In this document: positions 25,120 through 35,861 of the stretch, piece after piece
Layout of the letters: each line of letters begins with the position of its first letter
Position numbering within the stretch: position 1 is the first letter of the stretch
Assembly: GCA_028023455.1 (NCBI GenBank)
Contig: JAQFVV010012441.1
Location: 5,076,606 to 5,140,605 of the forward strand
DNA: 64,000 nt
Reading direction: 5' to 3'
Origin: Epiperipatus broadwayi
Lineage: Eukaryota > Onychophora > Udeonychophora > Euonychophora > Peripatidae
Program-made: the position numbers and the translations under genes
Notes under the pieces: model-generated
What the model was told of the DNA's origin: nothing
The model's database searches: none
The model's input: only the letters and a program-made list of their open reading frames with translations

Positions 25120-25339
25120 TAGTATTTGTTTAAACGTGCACTTAACATCAAACCAAGAAATGAAAGTGGATAAGATTACTGTCTGTATACCTGAGTTATA
25201 TTTTATTGAATTACTAGTGTACTCACTTCACGTGATTTCATATACCTGAGTTATAATACTTGTTATTAACAATTTGCTTACAATTCTTGATATTTGAACT
25301 CCTTTACTTAGTTATCTTTTGAGTAACTTTCATTAGGTT

Positions 25340-25342
<3 letters not shown>

Positions 25343-25389
<47 letters not shown>
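25343..25389. repeat. (AT)n microsatellite preceded by GGTTACA
   Basis: About 47 bp of AT dinucleotides following CATTAGGTTACA; a very similar junction (CAGTTAGGTACA) precedes the AT run at 63824. Confidence 0.95.
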
Positions 25390-25393
<4 letters not shown>

Positions 25394-25678
25394 CATACAG
25401 TTAATGGAAATAAAAATACACTAAAGATGAATGGACCTATTCACTTAAATTATTCTAAAAGAACAAAATAAAAATAAAAACTTAAAATTAATTTATAATA
25501 AAAGAATAAAAAGATGAATATTTTTTAAAAATTAAAATAATAATTACTATCTTATGAAACATAAATTTGAATTTAAAAAAAAAAAAAAACTCTCTTATAC
25601 TTTAAACATGTAAATTAAATTTTTAGTTAATTTAAATTTTATATACCATTTATATCCTACCAAATTATGCATACAGAA

Positions 25679-25679
<1 letters not shown>

Positions 25680-25722
<43 letters not shown>

Positions 25723-25726
25723 TTAT

Positions 25727-25770
<44 letters not shown>

Positions 25771-25789
25771 TACTACTACTACTACTACT
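25680..25789. repeat. (CTA)n trinucleotide array at the 3' end of the minus-strand LINE
   Basis: Nearly pure CTA (TAG on the minus strand) with small interruptions at 25722 and 25770. Read on the minus strand it directly follows the LINE end AATAAAGTATCTTTAAAAG. Confidence 0.95.
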
Positions 25790-25935
25790 TTTAAAGATAC
25801 TTTATTTGATTAAATTGTTAATATTTTACATACAATAATCATGTTTTACATACAATAATTGTTACATTGATTAATCGACTGTTTTCACAGTTTTAAATGT
25901 GGACAATTATTAGTTTATCATTTTAAATTTTTTCT

Positions 25936-26310
25936 TCACAGTGGCATGTGTAATAAAGCCAGACTCCATGTAGCTGCAAAAATATCTGGAGGTGCAAGAG
26001 ATTGGTCTCTTAATCTAATTTTTAATAATTTGTTCAAAAATATGGATTTTAGTCTTTGGGATGTTGGACTGAAGACAAAGTGGCATCTCATATACCAAAG
26101 TGTGAAAAGGAGATATCTAAATATTCTAATCTGTGGGAATAGCACTCTTTTGATAATTTTACTTGTTGGTACTTGAGAATGAATAATTGTTGATATAAGT
26201 TGTCAATAAGTTTGTAAAGTAGGACATGTAAAGAGGAAAAGTTTTACTGTTTCTTCCTCTTTCCTACACATTTCACATATAGCATCAATATTTGCATTTG
26301 TCATTCTACT
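25936..26310 (-). pseudogene. LINE copy 1 ORF2, C-terminal zinc-finger region
   Basis: The minus-strand frame gives NIDAICEMCRKEEETVKLF followed by LFTCPTLQTY, i.e. a CxxC ... H/F ... C cluster like those closing many LINE ORF2 proteins. After one stop it continues to a terminal stop at 25936. The same element occurs in copy 2 near 33690 and in copy 3 at 45590-45650 (LDYIFFTCAYLRYTRN). Confidence 0.7.
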
Positions 26311-26862
26311 GGCTATGAATGCATTTGTTGGTAGAGCCTTTAGATTTTGATCAAAAAATCCAGGTATTTAGGCTCTAAGTGCCAAAATTTATTTTTTTTA
26401 TGATGTCTTTGTTTGAAATAGTGAGTAATGATGAAGGTATTTGCTGATTTGTTTCATTCTTTATGACATTAACTCCCCAGTAAGAGATTTTACTGGAGAA
26501 TAAGGTTTTTTAGTCGTTTTGTATGCATTGAAATACCATCAAAAAGTTTTTTAAAATAATTGTTTTTTATTCATGATGGTGTATCTGACTGTGTAATTGG
26601 AGAAAAACATTTAATATAAGGATAGAATTTTATAAGACTTGTTATCTCATTAATTGCTTTTTGTATGTAGAAGGTAGAAATACTGTGTAGTGATAGTCCA
26701 TTATGCTTTAAATGTTTTTGCATGTTTTTAATGCTAATTGACACTATTTCCCCCCCAAATCAACTTAATACAAAGTAAGTTGATTTTGTTTATAAATGAG
26801 TTGGTGTATTTTATTACTGGAGCATAGTAATTTATCTTTGGAAAAACTACCATGTTAATTAA

Positions 26863-27927
26863 TTAAATCTTTGCATGCAAAAAGAGATATGTCTTCAAAA
26901 GGGAATTGATAATTTTTTCAATTGACTCTAATAGTTGGTTTTGAATCATTATTCGCATGTCATTATAGCTTTTACTTAATGGAAAACCTAAAAATTTCAT
27001 TGGGGGTGCTTTACACATACAGTCAATTTTTTTTCCAGTGAGAATCTGCCAGGCAGATGACTTTTCTTTATTAAAAATTAATGATGACTTAACAGAAAAT
27101 TCTTCAAGAATTAAAAAAAGTGAAGGAAGAAGTTTTTTAGAAGGAAGGAACACCGCTATGTCATCCATGTATGAGATGTGTTTTATATTGGTATTTATAA
27201 GTGAAACAAAAATTTCAGGCAGTTTTTCTTCTATTTCTAATAGCAAAGGATTAGTGTAGTTAATAAATAGTAATGCACTTAGTGGAGAATCTTGTGGTAT
27301 AGTTTTTAGGGGAGAATCCTGGTGTTGTTTTCCTATTTAGAGTAATATGTATTTCTCTGTTTAATAATAAGTTAACCAGAATATAGATAATTGGAGTTTT
27401 GATATTTTGTGTTGAAAGACCCTTTAACAGCTTTTCTATGAGCACAGAGTCGAATGCTGCTTCAATATCTAATTGGACTGCAATAGGAGCTGTTTTTTGC
27501 CTTGACAAATTTCCTCTAATATAATTTTGAATAGTGTAACTGCCCCAGAAGTTGAGCATTCTTTTTTAGCATATTCGTAATCAGATATTCCTGGAAGGAT
27601 CTGTGGTTGAATTTTATCATTGATAAGTGATTCTATGATTTTAATCATAAGAGGTGTCATCGATATTGGACTCAGATTTTTCAATAGTGAAGGCAGAATA
27701 TATTTTATAAGAAATGGCACAATTGATACAGGGTATATGTGATAAATATAATGAATTTGCTTATCAAGGTAGGAACTCATGTTATGTATGGTAGGGACAG
27801 TGAAATTTGATAAATGATCGAGCACAAATTTAGGAATAACATGGATTCCAGGGTGTATCCTTTGTAGAGCGGATCTAATTTTTTGCAGTATTTCAAGTTT
27901 GGAAATACCATGAATGCCATCTGTCAC
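26863..27927 (-). pseudogene. LINE copy 1 ORF2, reverse transcriptase domain
   Basis: RT motifs appear in order on the minus strand across three frames. 27927-27469 has LSPISMTPLMIKIIESLIND (motif 2/3 region, usually RPIS) and a thumb-side KKECSTSGAVTLFK. 27559-27260 has IAVQLDIEAAFDSV (motif A, catalytic D). 27246-26863 has ISYMDDIAVFLPS (motif C, YMDD) and PPMKFLGFPLSKSYND (motif E region). The switches between frames at about 27480 and 27255 are frameshifts; motif B falls near 27300 and is damaged. The protein would copy the element RNA at a nicked target. Broken, hence inactive. Confidence 0.85.
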
Positions 27928-28295
27928 ACCAATGGTATATGGTAAAAATAATGGAAGAGAATGCTTTTGTAATTAGCCTTTAAAATGATAAAAAAATATG
28001 AGGCAACATATCTTGTCCTGCTATCATTTCTTGATTTTTGATAATTGATAAGGGAATTTTTTTTTTATCTATAACCAAATGCCCATTGAATATAACCCTT
28101 GGACCAGTCATGAGGTTTAGCTAGATAAATTTTGGCTTTTTTAATTGACAAATATTCTGATAATAATTGTTGAGTTTGTTTATATTTTTGTTTTAATGCT
28201 ATAATTGATTCTATTGATGCAAGATCACAAAAGGTGCTTTTAAGTTTAATATTTAATGTATCCAGTTCCTTTACTAGTTTTGTTGAGAGTTTATA

Positions 28296-29129
28296 TTATG
28301 TGTAAAGTGTTTGATTAATAAAACAAAACCATGCATCAGTTAGTTGCAAGGACAATATATCACTTTTCCTAAAATATATGTATATTTCTGACATCAATGC
28401 TTCGGGTGAGGCAGATTTTAAAAGCAATCTAATTGTCTTATTAAGTGGCAAAACCATTTTTACTTGAATATTTAGCTTCAAATGAACATTCAAAGCCAGG
28501 TGATCAGAAAATGTTACTGGCTGCAAGGAAGGAGAGATTTGATAATGTAGTTCAGGTGAGTAAAAATATAAATCTATTAAAGTTGAATTTTTTTTTGTAT
28601 AAAACGATATAGAGTTGGAAGAGAAGAATCCCTCAGCACTCATTAGATGTTTATTAATCATATGCAATTATTTCTTAACGAAATCACAGTAAGGTATGTT
28701 GAAGTCTCCAATCATAATTGTAGGACATAAGTTTGTACTTAAAAGCAGATTAATCGTATTGGTTAATTGACTTATTATGGAAGTTTTATGATGTAAATAC
28801 AGGCATATAATAATTATTGTAAACACTGTATGAATTAGAGAAATTATAATCATGTGATTGTAATGATAAATTATTCCGAATGATTGAAATGGTGATTTAT
28901 AATGGATCAAAATCTCAATCCCAGATGCAGCCAGGACATTTACTGAAAAATGGCAATAGCCAAATTTGCATAAAATTTGCTGGGAATTAATAGATGAATT
29001 TACAGGATATTTTGTCACTGTAAAAAGTATTATATGAGGAGAAAATTGTGTTATCCAATTACTTAATGCAAAGATGTGTTGGATCGAATTGATTCCCCTA
29101 ACATTAATCTCTGATATACATAAATCCAT
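28296..29129 (-). pseudogene. LINE copy 1 ORF2, apurinic/apyrimidinic-type endonuclease domain
   Basis: Two adjacent open stretches make up the domain. 29129-28668 starts MDLCISEINVRGINS, with the N-x-RG signature near the start, and ends with MIGDFNIPYCDF (the GDFN motif). 28667-28296 continues with STLIDLYFYSPEL and PVTFSDHLALNV (the SDH motif). A single TAA at 28665-28667 separates them in the same frame. All expected APE-type blocks are present in order, so this is the nicking domain that starts target-primed reverse transcription. The methionine at 29129 is a credible ORF2 start. Confidence 0.85.
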
Positions 29130-29267
29130 TTTAATTCTATAACGGCAAAAAAATAATAATTTTAATAATATCTATTATGACTGTAATTGTATTATAATTT
29201 ACATCATGGTATTGTGTATTTAAAGTGGTCTACAAAGAAATTTCCAAAATAAATTCTATATAATATT

Positions 29268-29404
29268 TTATATTTGTAGGTAGATTTCTCCAGTTATCCT
29301 GGTGAAACATATGATAAAAGTCCCACTTAATTTAATGTATGGAAGGTCTGCTATGAAAAGTACACCTTTATTAGAAGCAAATTGAACATCTATTTGTGTT
29401 TCCA
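29268..29404 (-). CDS. Small open frame between LINE ORF1 and ORF2, unknown
   Basis: An ATG at 29404 opens 45 codons beginning METQIDVQFASNKGVLFIAD and stopping at 29268. It sits just after the ORF1 stop (29421) and before ORF2 (29129), the place where a linker or coupled reading frame could lie. I recognise no domain; it may be chance. Confidence 0.25.
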
Positions 29405-29420
29405 TTATGAAGTAGATGTA

Positions 29421-31330
29421 TTAATATTCTAAATCAGAATTTCTTTCTTCTGCTAGTGAGCTGGTTGGAGAGCCATCAGAAATTTGAACAGCATTTGTGT
29501 CCATCTCTGTGTTAACTTCTTTAGAATCTTTGCCCTTTTTAGTTCTGCCTTTTCTTTTGTGACTGTTTACTCCTTCGAAGTATTTGAGTTGCTCTTGTGA
29601 AAGTTGAAAATTACTAGAGTTTTTACAGGTCCAATGTAAAGGGCTTACATGTTCTGGAAAATTATTATCTTCATTTGAATTTTTATATTTAGTTTTTTTG
29701 TGAATTGGCATGTATGAAGTTTTCTTCTTATTTTCCGGGTTGGTTTTTTGTTTATCCATTGCATTTAAGTCTTCATTGTTATTTAAATTGTCATTCATTT
29801 TATTTATTTTTTACATTTTTTTAACCTTTGTCTACTGACTGCCTCTTTAAAGTTGTCATCATTTTCTGATGAGATGTCAGTGTTGTCCTTGTCGTCAGGG
29901 CTATCTTCAGGGCTGTCTTCTGTTTGCATATTCTGTGGATTATTAGATTCATACATTAATACTTCCTCAATTGTTCTTGCTTCTGATTCTATCTGTTCCT
30001 GTGGAATCTTTATTTCCTCAATTATTCTTGTTTCTGGTTCTGTCTGTTCATATGGAATCTTATTAGGCATCGTTTTCAATATGTCCATGTGAGAATTTAT
30101 GTTTGGGATTGATATTTGATTCATTTGTTGATTACTTTCTATAGTAGGTACATTTACAAGACTTGAATTTTTCTTTAACAACATTTTTTATTTAGCACAC
30201 TGATGGGATTTTGTATTTTTAAATTCACAATTTTGGCAATATCTGTTAGGGAAATTCTTGATGAGCTGCTCCCTGGACTTGCAAAAAAAACACTGTGAGG
30301 TTACTCCCTTGAAGGTGATTATCAAAAGGGAATCTATCAGTGGAATGTACAGTAGGAATGTCAATTGGCTGTATATTTTTATTCAAAGTGATGCTGAACA
30401 AGGCTATGTTAATGAAACTGGCTTCATAGCTCTTTTTTCTAGTAGGTATTTAAAATTTGTCCATATCTATCAAGGAGCTTTTGTAAGTCTTCATTGATAA
30501 AGGTAACATAACAGTTTCTAATTTGGTCCTCTAGCCTCATCTGTCTGTTTGTATCAACATAGAAGACAATTTTGTAGTTGATAACCTGAATATGTTTTTC
30601 AAAAATTAATTTTTGAGATACATTGTGAAATTCCCGGACAGGGTATCTATTGTTAGGATGGTTTAACACTTTATAAAGAATTCCGCACAAGTTTTTTTCT
30701 GAGAGCAAGTCATAAAATTTATCTATGGGGAATTTCATTATAGAAATATTTAAGTCTGCCATAGATAAGATCAGTATCTTTTCATTTGTAAATTTTTGAA
30801 ATGATTTAAAAATGATTGGAGGGATTGTTAGATTAAACTTATTTACTATATCTTGATATTCTTCAGGTTTTAATGTATTATTAAGTATTGTAGATTCTGA
30901 ATTTGCTTGATTAATTTCATCATCTAAATTAAAAAATTCAGTTATATTGTTTTCATTAATTTGTAATAAATTGTCTTCTTTATCTGTATTTTTTTAAAAA
31001 CATTTGCATAGCTACTTTAATTTTTAATCTCAGTTTATTTTTAGATAACATCTTGATATAGCCTGGAGCTTTCTAAATTTAAAGATTCTTTCATTGTCTG
31101 TATTTCAGTAAAACTAGAATTACTTATCTTTTGACAATCTGATAAGGATTTAGAACTTTTTTAAAAATTCCTTCCATTGTTTCCTTAACAGGATTAAAAT
31201 TTATAATAGAATCTTCTAAAAATAAAACTTTTGTTGAATTATTTAATATAGAATTTTTAAGCATATTTAGAAAATCCTTCATACTTTCACTAATTTGATA
31301 GGAAATTTGCTCTCAATGAGTTTGCCTTAA
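29421..31330 (-). pseudogene. LINE copy 1 ORF1 (nucleic-acid-binding protein) with CCHC knuckles
   Basis: From the 5' side: 30960-30770 reads through TLKPEEYQDIVNKFNLTIP; 30762-30439 has MADLNISIMKFPIDKFYDLL and NCYVTFINEDLQKLLDRYG, which resembles an RRM-like or similar RNA-binding fold. Next, about 30300-30190 gives CFFCKSREQL and CQNCEFKNTKSHQC, a pair of zinc knuckles with small losses. An acidic tail follows (30184-29804, 29798-29421) rich in E, D, N, K and S. Frames are interrupted at about 30770, 30438 and 29800. Copy 3 has the same order at 40934-43140, including an intact CxxCx4Hx4C knuckle. The protein would coat the element RNA. Confidence 0.7.
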
Positions 31331-31456
31331 GTAGAAAATCTGCCTCTATTCACTGGTATAGGTTTTTATCCAATTCTGAGTAAAACTGAAAATTTCTTCT
31401 TCAAAAATGAGCTGATGTAACATTTGACTGACTAAGAAAGGCGCCACCTAGTGGAC

Positions 31457-31594
<138 letters not shown>

Positions 31595-31599
31595 TATTC

Positions 31600-34262
31600 G
31601 AGATATCAAACTAGATCCAGTGCAAACATGGATTGCTTTTGTTAACATTATTTCATATATAATTGATGTCATAACAAAGGCCATCCTGCCAGCTCCAGAC
31701 TTCTAAATGCAACACATAAAAGAATCAGAAACAGTACAACAAATAAACAAGGCTGTTCAAATGTGATTGCTCTGAAGAATCTTTATCAATCAGTCTCTGA
31801 AGAACTTAGAGTATATCTGGTATTAAAAAAAAAATCTTTTTGAGAAAGACACACATTTTCCAGACACTATATTCACTAGACACTGGGACAAAAACTACTA
31901 ACTTGTATACCAACAGCAATTAAAATACAAGAAGAAATAATCTCTGGTTACAACATATTGGTTCCTCTTTATACACATTTTAAATCCAAACTTCAAGAGA
32001 AGAAAAACTTCAATCCTGCCCCATTTTTTAGTGATTCAGAAGAAGAAACAATATTTACTTCCAAGTATTTTATTCAAAAATTAGCATCAACACCAAAGTT
32101 CTGTCACCCAAGAATACATGGAATACCTTACTTTGTAGTTAAGCATTTATAAAAATTTACTGCACACTACTTATGTAATCTAGCTGACTTTCTTACAAAG
32201 AAAGTCTATCATATAGATGGATTATACCATATTTTACTAGTGCAATTTACCAATACATATGGAAAAATAACCACATTAAACAATATAAGACCAATATCAA
32301 TAAGCACCCTAGATATCAAACTGTTGGAGTCAATTATTAAAAACAAAATAGAACCCTATCTTATACATGTACTATCTAAAATGCAGTTTGCTAAGAAAGG
32401 CTCATCTACAATGCAAGCAGCCTTTCTATTCAAAACAGTTATTGATTCTGTCAGAAATAATAAAAAAATATAGTCCAGTTGTGATCTAATTGGATATAAA
32501 ATCTGCATTTGTTAATTGAATTCCTTTCTTGAAGCATTAGCAGACACAGCAATACCAACAATCTTAATATATATAATCACCAATCTTTTATTATGTTGAG
32601 AAATACATATTGCATTTAACAGAAAGAAATCACCCTCTTTTGCACCTTACTGTTCAACTCCACAAGTGTCTCCACTATGTCCTCTTTTTTACTATCTATA
32701 TAAATCCCTTACTGAATATGATAAAAAAAGAATTATTGAGCATATACAAACCCAGTCTGAAAACAAACACCTCCTGTATTACCTACATGGATGATGTCTC
32801 GATTTTTTTAATCTCTAAAAACCAGATCCTAACTCTATTAATAATTTTAAATTCAGACACTAACAAATACAAATGGGAATGTAGATGGATAAATCTTGGG
32901 TTTGGTCAATATATACAGGACAATTTCACACACAACATTTTATGGGAAAATTTAGCTCTTCTATTTGAGTAACCTAGAGATGTTTCAACAAATCCAAGTA
33001 AAAATTAAAAAAAAATTGAAAATATAATTGATTCACTTTCAAAATCTTACCTATCAATATACTCAAAACTATCCCCATTTAATCTATTAATTGTGACTCA
33101 AATCACATACTATTCTCCAATAATGCTATACACTAAATCTTTTACTAGTAAAATAAATTCACTATGTAGAAAGTTGCTGTGGAAAAAAAAAATGTTTCAA
33201 TCTCACTAAAATGTCTTGAAGCTTCTCTAATACAAAATGATTTGAGATTACATTCAATAAATATTTTCAACATCAAAAGACATTAAATCTTATTTCTGCT
33301 TGTGCTCATTTATTCCCATACACGAACGTGTTCTTCAAGATTACCCCCAACAGATAAGCTGCCACAAATCGATGGAGACTGGAAAATCTTGCTTACATTA
33401 ATTCTCGATTTTCCAAATTTTACTTGTTCACCATCTCAAGATACATTTAAATATTAAAATATATACCATATAATTTGCTTTCCCTTTATGTTAAATGACA
33501 AAAGACCAATTATAAACATTAACAATAGACAACTAACTCAAAAATTCAAATTATGATAAGTAGAACTCAAATATTATGATTTTCTGCCCAAATTACATCT
33601 TGAAGTACTACCAATATTACACTTTTATAGATACAGAAACCATTACATAAATACAGAAGACATATGATGGTTATGATCATAGAGAGACTGAGACTGAAGA
33701 ACATTTTTTACCTGTACTGCATTTGATAATATTCGCCCATCTATACCATCATTGTATAAACAAAGAAATTATGACATTCAAACTATTTTACATTATTTGT
33801 TAAAGGTAGGTACCCACATATTTCAGAGTTACTTTTACATTATTTCCATTATGGTGTACAAGATGCTTCTTTATGTATAACAATAATCCAGGAAAACATC
33901 AAAATACACTCTAGAACAAAATGGAACTACTCCACTTAAGAGATAAAAAAATTGTATCCCAAGACATGTACACAGCCACTTGGTTTATATTGTAACAACA
34001 CTCAAAATTATAGCATGAAAAGAGACTAATAAAAGAGAAAACTAAGACTCTTGTCAGTGTATAAAACTGATTGGATGTGTATGTAAAAAAAAATGTAAAT
34101 TCAAATTTGTATTCCACAAGCATATTTTTTGTTTTGTTGCCCCCACCTCTAATTACAATTATCAATTTGTTTATAATAACATTAATTTATCTGCATGTGG
34201 TAAAATAGTTATTAATGTAACCTTTTCTTGTTATATGCAATAAAGTCCTTTTGAAAGCTTCT
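31600..34262 (+). mobile_element. Non-LTR retrotransposon (LINE) copy 2, 5'-truncated
   Basis: Begins in the ORF2 region between endonuclease and RT (WIAFVNIISYIIDVITK near 31630, matching WFCFINQ of copy 1) right after a trinucleotide array. It ends GCAATAAAGTCCTTTTGAAAG, a close match to the copy 1 end, followed by (TAA)n. Same family as the minus-strand copy and oriented away from it. Confidence 0.82.
31958..33800 (+). pseudogene. LINE copy 2 ORF2 remains: RT and C-terminus
   Basis: 31958-32152 holds the linker with CHPRIHGIPYFVVKHL (copy 1: HPGIHVIPKFVLDHL). 32240-32473 contains IRPISISTLDIKLLESIIKN, an RT fingers motif, and FAKKGSSTMQAAFLFK. 32470-32560 keeps a damaged motif A. 32610-32972 has YINPLLNMIKKELL and ITYMDDVSIFLISK, the catalytic YMDD. 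A degraded C-terminal zinc region lies around 33640-33800 with TEEHF-like traces. Several frameshifts and stops inactivate it. Confidence 0.8.
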
Positions 34263-34263
34263 G

Positions 34264-34265
34264 AC

Positions 34266-34359
<94 letters not shown>

Positions 34360-34374
34360 GTAGTAGTAGTAGTA

Positions 34375-34434
<60 letters not shown>

Positions 34435-34511
34435 GTAATAGTAGTAGTAATAATAATAGTAGTAGTAGTAATAATAATAATAATAATAACAACAACAAGA
34501 ACAACAACAAC
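34264..34511. repeat. (TAA)n array with TAG/TGG interruptions, 3' of LINE copy 2
   Basis: About 250 bp of TAA units broken by GGTAGTAGTAG blocks at 34358 and 34434 and ending in CAA units. The polyasparagine and polyleucine open frames here are artefacts. Confidence 0.95.
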
Positions 34512-35738
34512 AACTATAGTATTTTAGAAAATAACTTGATCAATTGTTTTTAAATATAACATTTCAAAAATAGTACTACAGTTCCAATGTTTATTCCATA
34601 AACCACAACAGGGCAATATTTCATTATTCCAGAAAAAGGAGAAATGTTATGAACAGCTATTAGATTCAAAACACATTTTAGTCTGATATTTTTCAAATAT
34701 TAAAATTATTTTTTCATTTAGAAGATATACAAACAATAGTTTATATTCATGAAGATGTAACCTAAATATTCTCTCCTTTAACAACAATCTGCTTCACAAA
34801 GCATTAAAAAAGAACATATACTAGTTTTATCCATGACAATGCCATGGAAATTGAACCAATTTGTATCCTGCATATAAATAAGCCATTAATCTCATAAAAT
34901 TATATCAACAGGTGAACAATAATCCTCATGTGAATTTTTCTATTGTTAGCATTTATATCTCATCATTGAATAGCAGGTAGTATCTATTTGCAAAAAAAAA
35001 AAAAAAGAAAGATTTTGATAGTTTTTGAATATACTAAGAATTAATTTTCATACTTTTAATAAATTGTTATTCTTTACAATTCCTCAAAAAAATTGTCCAG
35101 TTAATGGATAAACACTATTGCTTACACCTCATCATTCTATCCATTTCATAACCATATATTTTAAAAATAAATTTAAAAAATCACATAAAGTTACTTGAGA
35201 TCACTTCTAATAAAGCCAAGATATGTGTGAACTTCATTAACCTGCTTAGTTCTATTTATAAACTTTTTAATTGAACATGACAAAAACTATAGCAATGTTT
35301 TGTATTAACTTTTTAGCAAATTCTAGCCAGTGTCCATAAATAAAAATCCTATTGCACATAATAATGACAAATAAAAATAAATATTTTATACTTTATTACA
35401 TGTAATGTACAGTATTTATGTTTTAAAATACATGGCTAGTATCCATCAATTCTGTGTGTGGTGGATGCTCAATTTCTACCATATGCCATTCATTTTATTT
35501 TTATGCATATATAGTGATACTATGTGACTGCAGGTCATTGTATGCTATATATGCTGTATATAGTTTATTGTTACCATGGGCATACAATTATCACATGTAT
35601 TTTTCTTACATAGATATCATTGTAGTACAGATGCAATTTCCTGCATTCTACAATTATTTTATTTATTGCATACTAATGTCATAATCTGTAATTGTTTACA
35701 ACAGTCCAGTAATAAGATTAGCATTACTTTATAAGCTT
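34512..35738. other. AT-rich non-coding stretch
   Basis: Nothing recognisable. One open frame at 35454-35684 has no domain and uses the common local base composition. Confidence 0.45.
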
Positions 35739-35861
35739 GGCGCTACAATCAATGATTTGGAAATATTTTTTTTTAAAAAAAAGATGCTTAATTTAACATT
35801 TTTGCTATTGGTTGAACTTTAATGTTTTTTTTTTTTTTTTCAAATCAGTCATTGTAGCGCC
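35739..35861. mobile_element. Short terminal-inverted-repeat element (MITE-like)
   Basis: The left end GGCGCTACAATCAATGATTTG is answered by CAAATCAGTCATTGTAGCGCC on the right with two mismatches. About 80 bp of T- and A-rich sequence lies between. I see no convincing target duplication, and the superfamily is not assigned. Confidence 0.65.

Larger units (their letters stand above)
25790..31445 (-). mobile_element. Non-LTR retrotransposon (LINE) copy 1, near full length but broken, head-to-head with copy 2
   Basis: Minus-strand order: ORF1 (about 31330-29421) with an RRM-like region and CCHC knuckles, a short spacer, then ORF2 (29129-25936) with endonuclease, RT and C-terminal zinc motif, and a 3' end AATAAAGTATCTTTAAAAG running into (TAG)n. 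Its 5' end meets another (TAG)n array at 31459-31529 on the same strand, so both ends lie in the same kind of array. The second copy (31600-34262) and third copy (40934-46055) match in order and motifs. An ORF1 with CCHC plus APE-type endonuclease is typical of several clades (I, Jockey, CR1 and relatives); I do not choose among them. Confidence 0.85.

Noticed and set aside
34187-34553. Open frames of 100-108 codons coding for polyleucine or polyasparagine
   Set aside because: They are the (TAA)n array read in different frames; no gene.
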